Of a stretch of 64,000 bases of DNA, positions 10,193 to 20,873 are shown in pieces (position 1 is the first letter of the stretch; each line of letters starts with the position of its first letter). The stretch spans positions 1 to 64,000 of the forward strand of contig QJNS01000199.1 in assembly GCA_004154925.1 (NCBI GenBank), given 5' to 3'. The notes below the pieces were generated by a model, which worked only from the letters and a program-made list of their open reading frames with translations, had not been told where the DNA came from and did no database searches. A program made the translations under genes and the position numbers. The stretch comes from Monosporascus cannonballus (lineage: Eukaryota; Ascomycota; Sordariomycetes; Xylariales).

Positions 10193-13100
10193 CTACTGGC
10201 TAACGACGTCCAAATCACCCCGGGCGCATGCTTCACAAAATAACTCCTGCCGCATCAATTGAGGCACGCGCTGTAAGCACTGCCCCTTCATCCAGGAGGA
10301 GTTGGAGAATATCCCGGTCGCCTTCGCGCACTGCTTTGTGCAGTGCTGCTCCTCGGTGTGGCACCATGATTTTGCCACCTTTCTCAAGCAACAATTTGCA
10401 GACCTTGGAGTGACCGGCTGCTGCTGCTAGGTAAAGGGGAGTTACCGTTGTCCCCTTCCGTCTAGTCCGTACGTTAGGATCCTCTCCGGAGTCTAGCAAT
10501 GTCTCAACTAGGGCTAAATAGCCCTTCTCAGCGGCTACCAGTAGATTTATCTTCTTGTTAGCCACTTCGGGAAACTGAGCTTCATCGTTCTGATGCGGGT
10601 GATGCTCTCTCGTGTGTTGGTCCAATTTTGATTGCGTGTCATATCCCAGTTGGAATGCGAAGCAATCTTCAAAGTGACATTGGAATGGAAGGTCATGTTT
10701 ATTTGCATGCCGTTTGCGGTCATCCGCACTCTGAAGTCCAGAAGAGAAAAAGTGGCACCACGGCTTAGAGCATTTATAAGCCGCGATGGTTCCATGGAGG
10801 TTGGCAAGAACCTCTTTCGCTTCAGGATCGATGGCGTCTGTTTTATCAAGTGCCTCTATTGTCTGCAGGATGAGACATGTCCGAATTTCGATATTGAGAT
10901 GCTCATTTCGTTCACGTTCATCTTCAGGGAGCAACTTGAGAGCTTGTAGAACCCCCTGGCTCCCGTCTTTCTTGAAGTTCGTCTTAATCTTGGATGGCAG
11001 GCCGTAGGACTTGAGAAAATTAGCGGCTGCTTCGATTATCTCCTGCGTCTGACTCGGATCTAGTGCTGGTGCCATTTTCATATACTCCCCAAAGTGGTCG
11101 AACCAGTACTGAACGGCATAGTCTTGTAGACCGTAAAACCCCTTGGTTGCGTGAGTGGCAACATCTTATGCATCGATCCCACATGCAAATGGTTTGGAGG
11201 TGAGATAACGTGAACAGAAGACAGCTAGTTTGGCATGCTCGATACCAGAGTCGAGCCACTTCCTCCGGATAAGAAATCTTCGGGCATTAGCTAATGGCGG
11301 ACCCTAAGGACGGAAGACTTACTCTCGAGCAGTCTCATGCACAATACGGATGATGGCCTCAGGGTGATCCTTCATGTCCGTTGCATGATATACATCAACG
11401 AGAGAACCACAGAACTCTTTGCAAGTAACTCTAAGCTTTCTTTCCTCGTAGTCAACATCGCCTATAACTGGATCAATGCAGAAAAGGGACTGAATCTGGC
11501 GCCATCGAAGAAGCCGCCTTGCATGGGTGACCCGACTAATGAGTTTCAATGTATCCTCCCGCTCAGCAGTGGATGATTCCTCAAATATCCGTACAGCCAC
11601 TCTTTCGTACCTATGAGAAGGGCAGCATCAGCGGAGGCTTCTGAAAGTGGCGCAGTAGTTGTGAAGTACTCACGCCTTCTCGATTCCTTTGGGGAATGTT
11701 CCATGCTCCATTTCTTTCTTGAGCCGAGTGAGGCGTGTCTGATTAAGCAGATTCTCCAAGACCACCCGAGCGTATAGGAACATTCCTGAGACGAAGTTAA
11801 AAACAATAAATGAGCCTCTTACTTTACAACACACCTTGTGCTTTGCCTACAACGCGAGAAACAATGTCCTCCTCCATAGAGGGTTGAATGCCGAATTTCG
11901 CTCGTATCCGGGCACAGAAGCGTTGGCAGTATCCATGGATATCCGCTTGATGGCCCGACGTCTCCAAGGACATTGACGGATACGGTGCGAGAACGTTGTC
12001 GAGGAGGCCACTGAAACACCTAGAGTCAGTCGTCATTTGTCTAACCTAGTGAGTACAGAAAGCTTTAAGTCATATTTAGGAATTCTTTCACTCTTAATAT
12101 GCTCCGGCTGGATTGCATTCGTGTGCTAGGAAGTTACTAAGCGAGGACTCCAGAATTAATTACTTACTCTCGTTGGCCACAGATCAACACGCGTAACTTG
12201 GGTTTCGCATCCTCTAGACCCCTTGTGATGAGGGACAAGAGCCAGTTGACTGTTTTCTCCGATTCATCCGGCGTAGTTTCGTCCAAGCCGTCAATGACGA
12301 CATAAGCGATCTCGTAATTTTCCATCGAAGCCCTGATTAGATTCTCTAATGTCTTGTTTGATCGTAGATTAACTCCTTCAGCACTGGAGATCTGCTCAAA
12401 CAGATGGTCAGATAGGATGGCGTCCCTGCTAATCAGTTGTTCCAGGATAGCTCGAAGAAGACTGTTATGTGACTCTTTGTCCGGCTGGTTATGCTTGAAA
12501 TAGAAGTAAGCCATGCATCGGGTATCTGCACTTAAACGAGTCTCGTCGAGGAGCTTCTCAACGATTGCAGACACCAACGTGGGTTTCCCTAAATGTTGTT
12601 AATCGTCATGCATCCTTAGCTAACGGGCAACTCACCTGCACCAGGCATTCCATGGATGTACAGAACGCCATGCCCAGGTTTAGTCGTAGTTAACCATTCC
12701 TGGAACTTGGGATCCTTGAAGAACCACTGCCCAGAACCCTTCCCGCCTCTGGCTTCTGTGGACATCTCCTGGTCGGTCTGATAGTTGGGAGCATGGAGCT
12801 TCTCTTGAATGCATAACACTCTCTGCTTGTGCTTCTCAAGATTCTCCTGAGCGATTTTCTGCATATTCTCCGCCCGAAATTCCGCAATATCCTGACGGAG
12901 TCTCTGGATCTCATATAAGGTCGCCGAGGCCTTTTCGCTTTCCAAATGCTCTCGCCGGGTCGTTAGGCTATTGAGAATTGGTCGGAACTTGTTATCAAAT
13001 GTTTTTCAAGTGGAATGGAACACGGTTTTCCATTCTCAAAAAGTTTAGTATCGGGTTTGTCGATTTACAAGAGGACGAGAAGAGGGGGAAAGAAAAAGAA

Positions 13101-13850
13101 AAGGGGGGGGGGGGGGGGGTGTGGAAGAGAGAATGAGAACATACTAGGCCGTCGAAAAACAGAGAGTGCTGCTTTATGAAACTCCAGGATGTCGAAGTAG
13201 TAGTCTTCAAGGACGCACGCCAGCGTAGGATACTTTTCGAACGTAGTTTGGTAATCCGCCAAGCCACGCATGACTTCCCCTACTTGGGCATATGCATCGA
13301 GTAGCTTGTCGAATGAGTCGAGATACGTCCTTGAGATCTGGAAACAAATGTCCAAGCTAACTGTCATCTTTCAGCTGACACTACCGCTTCTGGTCACTTA
13401 TTCCAAGGAGGAATTTGATCGGACCTTTGTTACATACATTAGCATTTGCAGCATGCAGTGGAGATAGTACAGTCTTGGTTAAAAGCGTTTGGCATAACCA
13501 AAATACCTGATACTTCTCTCACCAGGCAAGGAAATATCTATCAGGCATCTATCCTCCCGCAATCAACCTCTGTGGTCGCTGTTATTCACTCATATGAAGC
13601 ACACGAACTGATGCACATTTAGAAATACTTCTATAACTTTGCTGAGTTGCTCCATGGCTTCAACGAATGATTCAAGGCGTCGTATGTGTCTTAGCTTTCC
13701 TTTTCGGCCTTGCCTTTGCTAGATTTCTCTGCAAATATCGCGGACATCCTGTGATGTGCAGATGGAAAATTGGCTGACAAGGCTAGGGGGAAGATCCCTT
13801 TTGAATCGGCTTAGCGCCCGATCGAAGCTGTCTGGATTCTGGCTGGCCAT
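10193..13850 (-). pseudogene. Decayed NACHT-zinc finger-ankyrin (fungal NLR/STAND) gene
   Basis: Fungal NLR-like proteins act in non-self recognition and regulated cell death. The order here is an N-terminal helical region like DUF7708, a NACHT NTPase, a winged-helix-like region, two C2H2 fingers and short ankyrin repeats. Exons with consistent phase are 13337-13145, 13034-12636, 12588-12168, 12019-11835, 11785-11674, 11610-11323 and 11277-10233. The first exon (13850 to about 13590) and a small second one (about 13425-13400) are damaged at their splice sites. Walker A (GMPGAGKPT) is split by the intron at 12635-12589; Walker B is YVVIDGLDE and the sensor is LICGQRE. In-frame stops lie at 13721-13719 (TAG), 13592-13590 (TGA), 13008-13006 (TGA) and 11168-11166 (TAA). 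After the stop at 10233 an ankyrin-like segment (ACARGDLDVVSQ) continues in another frame to about 10193. It cannot encode a full protein. The NTPase exons themselves remain intact. Confidence 0.88.
13103..13119. repeat. Poly-G homopolymer, 17 bases
   Basis: An uninterrupted G run lies inside the intron between the third and fourth NLR pseudogene exons. On the coding strand it reads as poly-C within a pyrimidine tract. The length is prone to sequencing error. Confidence 0.9.
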
Positions 13851-14609
13851 CTTCAAGAATCCTTAGTTCCTTGCGGACACTATTTCGATTTGCTTCTCGG
13901 CTAGGTACCTTAGACTGGAAGGGAGGAACGATGAGTACTTAATAGTACCATAATGGCATACCTTAGTGCAATGCTCTATGGCACAGGTACGGCAGTATGT
14001 CACAAAAAGATATGAAAGGAGATCCTCTAGCGGAGGGAAGAGTCTTCGCACCACGCGGAGTTTAATGAATATGCGGAGTAGCTGTTTGGGACAAGGCACA
14101 TGGCAAGGCAAACTCGGAGGTTGGGAGTGTAACGGGGGATTTGGCATAGTCGGGCATTATTGCAGCTGGCAGTTGCAGTTGACTTGGCAGAGGCTTAGAC
14201 GTCCAGCCACTATGCAGGACTCTGTGTTCTACCGACTGCCTAGGAAACCTGGTCAGCCTTGGAAGAACTGCAGCCACTGGGGCTATGTGCTTATTCTGCA
14301 TGGTGATTCATTGCCAGGTTCAAAGGCCTTCCGAGGTAAGGTATTCACAGCAGCCTTACCTCCTTGATAACCCCCTTGGATCTTCATACCCAAGGTTAAC
14401 ACAATGAGCAAGCCAACTTACTCTCCGATGGCCAGGGCTGATACAGGAGATAACTTACAAAATCAGCACTGGGTCCTCTCAGACCTAAGAAATGATACTT
14501 AGACAAGCTTCCGGCGCGTGCGCTAAATCATTCCATCGTTACAGACCTCGTCAAGCAAATGCACTATCGCTTTAAAGAGGGAGATAGGCGAAGGCCCCTT
14601 CACGCCAGA
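13851..14609. other. Intergenic between two gene relics
   Basis: This is the upstream side of the NLR pseudogene and of the SNF2-like fragment. The frame at 13966-14367 shows no recognisable domain. Confidence 0.4.
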
Positions 14610-15448
14610 ATGTCCAATGAAGAAGTTTGTTATGGAGCCGTAAGATCCAAGTCTTGCTTACTATATATGGGTGGCCCCATCTCACAGGTTGAGTATAGTT
14701 ACATGATGCATCGGCAAAACTCCTCGGTACTGAGATGGCTCGCGGCGGTGCGCTCATCATGGCTCATGAAAAACAATTCTTAAGCTTTCAAGTTCAAGCA
14801 GAAAGCCACTTCTATGTCCTTCTCTCTGAATCTGATGCCAGGTTTGCTGTCTTGGATAGGAGAACCAACTCCACGCTGAAGGCTCTTCAAGGCGTACCTA
14901 TGGTGCAGTTTGAAGCTGTCGTCCATCCGAGTGTTTTCGCGAAACGTCGACGCGGGAGCAAACAGGGAACACAGATATTCAATGTGTCAATTAACATCTC
15001 CGGGCTAATGTCGGCCCCTGATGACGTGGCCGCTCGACTATCAAATGTTGCAGCATATCTCCAACATCCAATGTCATTGCGCTCCGAGGTCATATACTAC
15101 AATCCACAATTCCTTACGTCCGAGGATGAAAACGTAAACATGAACGATTTCATTGGTATAGGGAATGATACAGCATGTGATCGGAAGATGAAGATTTCAG
15201 AAGAGATCACGCATATATTGGAGTCTTTGAGGAACCAGGTCGAGGAAAGCAACTTGGACGTACCGTTGGGGCTTGTCTCGAATACCAAGAGGAAAGTACA
15301 GACCTCAAGATATAACGGAATACCCATACTGAGCTACATCCAGACACCAGGTGGATGGGTTGCGCTTCATCCGGCAACGGGAGGACAGAATGTTCAGTCA
15401 GCAGCTCTCAGAGCGGCTATGTCAGGCGACTATGACTCGGTACACTAA
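14610..15448 (+). CDS. Orphan N-terminal fragment of a SNF2-type helicase, 259 aa
   Basis: Two exons are proposed: 14610-14639 and 14699-15448. The donor is GTAAGA, the acceptor TATAG, and both junctions are phase 0. The start (MSNEEVCYGA, then LHDASAKLLG) and the later blocks FAVLDRRT and NPQFLTSEDE match, by my reading, the region that precedes the ATPase in fungal SNF2-family proteins of the Rad5/HLTF type. No helicase motif (Walker A or DEXH) follows: the frame stops at 15446-15448, and the next 700 bases hold none. It is therefore either a truncated gene or a stand-alone relic. It lies next to the NLR pseudogene and points away from it. Whether it is expressed cannot be told from sequence, and the family call is from memory of the motif pattern rather than a search. 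Confidence 0.5.
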
Positions 15449-16164
15449 GTATGATTGGCTCTTCTAGAGAAATGTCGAGCAAGCTACCGGCTTCCCAATA
15501 TTGAAGACACAGCTGCGCACAATATACCTATATTTCTGACGAATGGTGATAAGAGAGCACCCATAACGCTTTCTCCTATTATATGGTAAGAGCTCAAACT
15601 AAAATCGCCGGCCGACCAATAAGACAATCTTTAAATCACTTCTACTTCCCTTTAAGGCAACGCGCCGGTTAGCCGTGACTGAGCACTGTTATGGATGCTG
15701 TCGTATCGCCACCAACGGATCTTTCCATCCTCAAGGGTCGACGAGCGGCTATTGGCGCCGAGCAGCTGGTTGGCCAATCACGATCGACAATGCCTTGAAC
15801 CGTACTTGACGCAATGCACTAGAAGCGTCCGGACTTTTGAGCTTGTGTTATCGGAATCCTTAAAAACGCCCATCACAGACTTATATCTATCTAAGGTTTA
15901 AGAAAGCGAGTTCCCTCTACTCACCCTTTAGGTACCGTCACGCTCGTTGCACTTTATTCCTCAACCATAGAGTTAGCATTGCAATTGCTGCCTAAAGGAG
16001 CCCGCAGGGAACTACGTCAAATACTTCACCCGTTTCTTAGTAGAAGCCCAGGTTCCAATCACTCGTTGCAGAACCTCCAAACTCAATCTGGACTTCTGAA
16101 GCTCGACCAGAAGCGTACAGAATAGAAAACCGTTTGATATAACCGTCCCAATAACTCTAACGCG
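15449..16164. other. Intergenic, promoter side of the esterase gene
   Basis: No helicase continuation of the upstream fragment and no other gene can be recognised here. Confidence 0.45.
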
Positions 16165-17109
16165 ATGGATGCTCAAGGCCTTGCAATAACCATTCGACCA
16201 GCCCGGAACGACCAAGCTACATATATCGTGGAGCCCACAGCGACGCACTCACACACAATTATCTTACTCCACGGACTCGGCTCGAACGGGGAGAAGTTCG
16301 GCCGTGAACTACTCGAGACGGGAACGACGTCAGGCGGCCGGACGCTCCCCCAACTGTTGCCCAGCGCCCGCTTCATCTTTCCCACCTCAAAGCGCCGACG
16401 TTCCAGTGCGTTCAAACGCGCCCTCATTACGCAGTGGTTCGACATCGCGCGTCTACCTGACCCGGCGTACCGGCAGGAAACGCAGCTCCAGGGCCTGGCT
16501 GAGTCCGTAGTGGAACTTTCCGAACTTCTCCGCGTAGAGATGGTCAGCATCTCCCCGGAGAACATCATACTCGGTGGGATCAGCCAGGGCTGTGCCATGG
16601 CGCTCTCGTTCTTGCTTGCACTTGATCACCCGCTTGGCGGGTATATCGGTATGTGTGGGTATTTGCCGTTCCAGAAGGATATCGAAGACGCCGTCAGCGA
16701 CGAGTCCAAGGCGGAGATAGACGAGGATGATCCGTTCGCTTCTGAGGACGGCGACATTGACCCCCACGCAGATCAGCAGCTATCACTGGCGGACCCAGCA
16801 GTCAAAGCCCAAGCCTTCGAAAGGGACCTCCTCTGTCTTCCGCCTTTGCTGAGTAGGGTGAAAGAGACCACCGCATGTTCAACGCCCGTATATCTTGGGC
16901 ACGGTGACGCTGATGAGAAGAAGCCATACGCGTTGGGGGAGGCTGCTGCCAGGACGATGCGCACTGCTGGGTATGAGGTTGCGTGGAAGTTGTACCCGGG
17001 GCTGGGCCACTGGTACCAAATCCCGGATCAGATTGATGATATCGTCGAGTTCATTCGAGGACCAGTTGGTTGGCGGTTATCGGATGAGGAACGAGGCCAC
17101 GGTCCTTAG
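16165..17109 (+). CDS. Phospholipase/carboxylesterase family protein (acyl-protein thioesterase-like)
   Basis: This is a single-exon, 314-aa alpha/beta hydrolase of the Abhydrolase_2 family, which hydrolyses acyl thioesters or esters, for example depalmitoylating proteins. The oxyanion/HG block is at about 33-41 (IILLHGLGSNG). The nucleophile elbow GGISQG places Ser140. Asp248 (GHGDADE) and His282 (GLGHWY) complete the triad. The family is usually 220-240 aa. The extra length is mainly an acidic insertion at about 175-215 (DEDDPFASEDGD region) between the nucleophile and the acid, in the lid area. There is no signal peptide, so a cytosolic protein is expected. The substrate is not predictable. 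It is encoded in the same direction as the downstream aldehyde dehydrogenase, about 500 bases away. Confidence 0.88.
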   Translation: MDAQGLAITIRPARNDQATYIVEPTATHSHTIILLHGLGSNGEKFGRELLETGTTSGGRTLPQLLPSARFIFPTSKRRRSSAFKRALITQWFDIARLPDPAYRQETQLQGLAESVVELSELLRVEMVSISPENIILGGISQGCAMALSFLLALDHPLGGYIGMCGYLPFQKDIEDAVSDESKAEIDEDDPFASEDGDIDPHADQQLSLADPAVKAQAFERDLLCLPPLLSRVKETTACSTPVYLGHGDADEKKPYALGEAAARTMRTAGYEVAWKLYPGLGHWYQIPDQIDDIVEFIRGPVGWRLSDEERGHGP

Positions 17110-17605
17110 TGACCACGTGAAACTTTGGCTTACTCCTTTGAGCCCCCCTATTGTTGTTAGAAGCATATCCCATGGCCAAGCAGAGTAACGTTGCTCGTTA
17201 GCTGTTTCGCTGATGGTAAACTTATCAATTTCGGCCCGTGCTACGACCGTCGTGAAGCAGGCTCCTTCATTTTTGGTAGGCTGTTGTGTATATAATACTA
17301 GACTCTGCTTGCCGCTCTTTCGGGCTGAGCAGATATTATGAGAGCCTACGCTGAGAGGGAGGGCTGGCTTTAAGGGGTGACGTCGAGTCATAGAGCAGTG
17401 ACGAGGCACCTGAATAGCGCTACACAAGTACGTAAAGTTCTAACTTCGCGGCAGGTCTAGTCTAGCTCTACAAAGCCCCACTTGGGATCCCCATCCACCT
17501 GGGTCAAATTCTCCAGTCCAACGAAGAGTTGCTGCATCCCTCCAATCCACTACACCTGTATCCCAATGCAGTGGTATATGTTGACGGAAGGGACTAACTC
17601 CAATC
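17110..17605. other. Intergenic between esterase and aldehyde dehydrogenase
   Basis: It holds the esterase 3' end and the promoter of the next gene. No RNA or repeat was recognised. Confidence 0.45.
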
Positions 17606-19343
17606 ATGCTCAGACCAATCCTCAAGGTTTCGGTTCGTCCCATTGGACTGCGGTCAAGCCCTCTGAACAGGAGCGCTGCGACTCGCTTGGTCTCCACTTT
17701 GGCAGATTTGAAAGCCGATCTCACTGCCCCGAATGGCAAGCAGTTCGCTTTACCGACTGGTTTATTCATCAATAATGAATTCGTCAAGTCAAGCTCCGGA
17801 GCTAAGATCACTAGCATCAATCCGACGTAAGTCTTGAGGCTTGCTGTGGTGTGTAGATAGTTCTTCACTCCGACTTACCCTCCCCACAGGGACGAGCGTG
17901 AAATTTGCTCTGTCGAAGCTGCAGGCGCCGAGGATATCGATAAAGCAGTCGATGCCGCCAGAGCTGCGTTCGATCATGAGTCTTGGAAAGATATGTCGGG
18001 GACAGAGCGCGGTCTCTTGATGTTCAGGCTGGCGGACTTGATCGAACAGCACAAGGAGGTCCTTGCTACCATTGAGACATGGGACAACGGCAAACCCTTT
18101 GCAGATTCTATGACTATAGATTTGCCAGATGTGATTAACACACTAAGATACTATGCCGGTTATGCTGACAAGATCCATGGTCAGACGATTCCCATATCCA
18201 ATCAGAAATTTGCGTATGTCCTCAGGCAGCCCCTAGGGGTATGCGCGCAGATCATCCCAGTATGTATCCCAGAGTGGCTCAAGAGATCAGACTCTTCGTT
18301 CTGTTAGCCAAAAGAGTTATCCCTGATAGCAGTCGCAGTGGAATTATCCTCTGATGATGGCTGCCTGGAAGTTGGGTCCAGCTCTCGCATGTGGAAACAC
18401 TATTGTCCTGAAGCCCGCAGAGCAGACGCCCTTATCTGTCCTCTACTTTGCAAATCTCGTTCGTGAGGCTGGCTTTCCTCCCGGGGTTGTCAACATCGTC
18501 AATGGCTACGGAAAAGGAGCTGGGCAGGCGCTCACCAGCCATATGGGCATCGACAAGATAGCCTTCACCGGCTCGACTGCTACGGGAAAACAAATAATGA
18601 GATGCGCTAGCATCAATCTGAAAAATGTCACGTTGGAGACGGGCGGAAAGTCGCCATTGCTAGTGTTCTCGGATGCAGATATCGAGCAGGCGGCTAAATG
18701 GGCTCATATAGGCATCATGAGCAACATGGGCCAGATTTGTACGGCCACTTCTCGTATCTTAGTCCACGAACTCGTCTATGATGCTTTCGTCGAGCAGTTC
18801 AGACAGGTCATCAAAACAACAAGCAAGATTGGAGATCCCTTCGTCCCGGATACGTCCCATGGGCCGCAAGTCACCAAGGAGCAATACGACAGGATTTTGT
18901 CGTTCGTCGAATCAGGGAAATCCGACGGCGCGACTTTGGCCATCGGTGGCGAACCTTGTCCCGTGAACGGTAAAGGCTACTTCATCGAGCCTACTGTCTT
19001 TACCCACGTTAAGGCGAGTATGAAAATCTACCGCGAAGAGGTGTTTGGTCCCTTCTGTGTCGTCCTGCCATTCAAGACCGAAGAGGAAGCGATCGCCCTG
19101 GCCAATGATACCATGTACGGACTGGGCGCCGCCGTCTTCAGCCAGAACCTGGAGCTCTCCCACCGTGTCGCGTCCCGCATCGAGGCCGGCACTGTATGGA
19201 TCAATTCCTCTCAGGATTCCGATTTCAGGGTGCCGTTTGGCGGATACAAGCAGAGCGGCATTGGCCGGGAACTGGGCGAAGACGGTTTGGCTGCATATAC
19301 CCAGACAAAAGCTGTCCACGTCAATATGGGAACCAGACTATAA
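17606..19343 (+). CDS. Aldehyde dehydrogenase (NAD(P)+), probably mitochondrial
   Basis: It oxidises aldehydes to carboxylic acids. Exons are 17606-17826, 17890-18259 and 18339-19343 (donors GTAAGT and GTATGT, acceptors CAG), with phases closing to 531 aa. The N-terminus (about 1-32) is rich in Arg/Ser and lacks acids, typical of a mitochondrial presequence. The Rossmann part contains WNYPLMMAAWKLGPALACGN and the nucleotide motif GSTATGKQI. The general base is Glu297 (LETGGKSP) and the nucleophile Cys331 (GQICTATSR), spaced 34 residues apart as in class 1/2 ALDHs. The C-terminal PFGGYKQSG block is present. One local peculiarity is the NSSQDSDFRVPFGG stretch just before this block, where family members usually carry an NxxN/FGAxxPFGG pattern. 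Its 3' end is about 560 bases from the transposon nest, and the gene itself is intact. Confidence 0.93.
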
Positions 19344-19898
19344 TAGCTGTGGTAGTATTCCGTCGCGGAAGCTCTAGAGCTAGTAGTGCGTGCTTACTGC
19401 CTGATCTTTCGATCTGGATCTTCGCCTTGCCGAATCGTTACTTGGCGCGAGCCTGGAAACCCCACCGGCGATCATCCATACCCCCGGAGAAGCACACGTT
19501 CCGCGCGATTAAGGGTGGTACTTCAGGTTTTAATATGGCGGATCGTAGCCAGCGGGTGAACGGCTAGGGTTTGGTTTAGACCTGGGGGGTTTTCGGGGCC
19601 GTCGCCATTCAGGTATATGACGTTAATATTTGCAGTAGTTGTGGTGTTGTAGGTGGTGTTGTAGCAGAAGCACCAAGCATGTTCTGGCTGCGCACTTAGA
19701 TTGTATAAGGACGGAGGGTGATGAGCGGTGGGGTCGCCAAAGAGCGTGTAACTCGGTTGATTAACGATTCAGCGAGGTCGACCTAGCTGGCGCATCGACC
19801 TTGAGGGAATGAGACCTCCACGGTCTTTTTCAATTGAGGACCTGAAGTCACGGATGTTGTTGCGTTCGCAGGAAGGACTGTAGCCCCTGAATACCTAC
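19344..19898. other. Aldehyde dehydrogenase 3' flank up to the transposon
   Basis: Base composition is normal until about 19950, where it turns AT-rich abruptly inside the transposon. No gene is supported. Confidence 0.5.
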
Positions 19899-19900
19899 TA

Positions 19901-19955
19901 GAGCGGTGCACGTACCAATGCACACCCCCCCATTTGCAAACCTCGAAATTTTCGA
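19901..19955 (+). repeat. Left terminal inverted repeat
   Basis: It is the inverse of 28613-28667. The first 28 bases match exactly, and similarity continues with scattered differences for about another 25-30 bases. The outermost 50 bases keep many CA dinucleotides, unlike the interior. Confidence 0.88.
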
Positions 19956-20337
19956 TGTTTATACTTTAAAATTTAATAAATCTACAGCAACAGCAGAAAA
20001 ATATATAAAGTTTTATATTAAAATTAACTCAAAAAAACCGGAGATTATAACAGTATTTAATACGTTTAGTTTTTGAGCAAAATGGAAGTAAAAAGAAATA
20101 TTATCATAAAAGTCTTAAAATATAATAAATTAAAATATACCAAATAATATATAATATATATTTATTGGTTTTTATGTTAAGTTAATTAAGATAGCTATTT
20201 GACGTTCTATAAAAATAAAAAAAAATATATTAATAATTGTTTTATTTTTAAATAAATTTTTTAAAAGTATATATATTATTATAAAAGGTTAAATATATAA
20301 AATATATTATTAAAAACTTTATTTATATATATAAAAC

Positions 20338-20543
20338 TGTAAGATAATGGATAGCTGTGAGCTGGGTGAGGTGATCTCTGACTAGTCGTAAAGCAGATTC
20401 CAAGAAGTAAGTATATTAGATTACTTCTATCTGGCGTTTTCCACTAGCTGCTAGATGGTGGATTTATACTAGTAAGTGGGTCGGTGGCTGATCGGTGGCT
20501 TGTCGGCTACCAGCCTTATCCTTATAGGGGCTGTATTCTTATA
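20338..20543 (-). repeat. Solo LTR, 206 bp
   Basis: It is the same length and clearly the same family as the LTRs at 20652-20857 and 27766-27971. It is flanked by the perfect 5-bp duplication AAAAC (20333-20337 and 20544-20548), so it is an independent insertion that later lost its interior by LTR-LTR recombination. It is the least mutated of the three copies. Confidence 0.92.
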
Positions 20544-20651
20544 AAAACATAATTTCGAAGAAAAAATAAAACTATTAAAATTTATAAATAATGGTTAATA
20601 TTTATTAATTTTTAACGGGTTTTAAATGTTTTTAATAATGTTTTTCGTCGA

Positions 20652-20857
20652 TATAAGATAATGGACAGCTGTGAGCTGGGTGAGGTGATCTTCGACTAGT
20701 CGTAAAGCAGATTTTAAGAAATAAATATATTAGATTACTTCTATCTAGCGTTTCCCATTAGCTGCTAGATGGTGGATTTATATTAATAAGTAAATCGGTA
20801 GCTAATCGGTAACTGGTTAACTATTAGCTTTATTTTTATAAGGGCTATATTTTTATA
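20652..20857 (-). repeat. 3' LTR of the Gypsy element
   Basis: It aligns over its full 206 bases with the LTR at 27766-27971. Both end (plus strand) in TTCTTATA/TTTTTATA, where canonical CA has become TA. The two LTRs carry largely different transitions. Confidence 0.92.
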
Positions 20858-20861
20858 ATTA

Positions 20862-20873
20862 TTTCTCCTTTTT
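20862..20873 (-). other. Polypurine tract of the Gypsy element
   Basis: The minus strand reads AAAAAGGAGAAA immediately inside the 3' LTR, the expected place for plus-strand priming. Confidence 0.6.
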
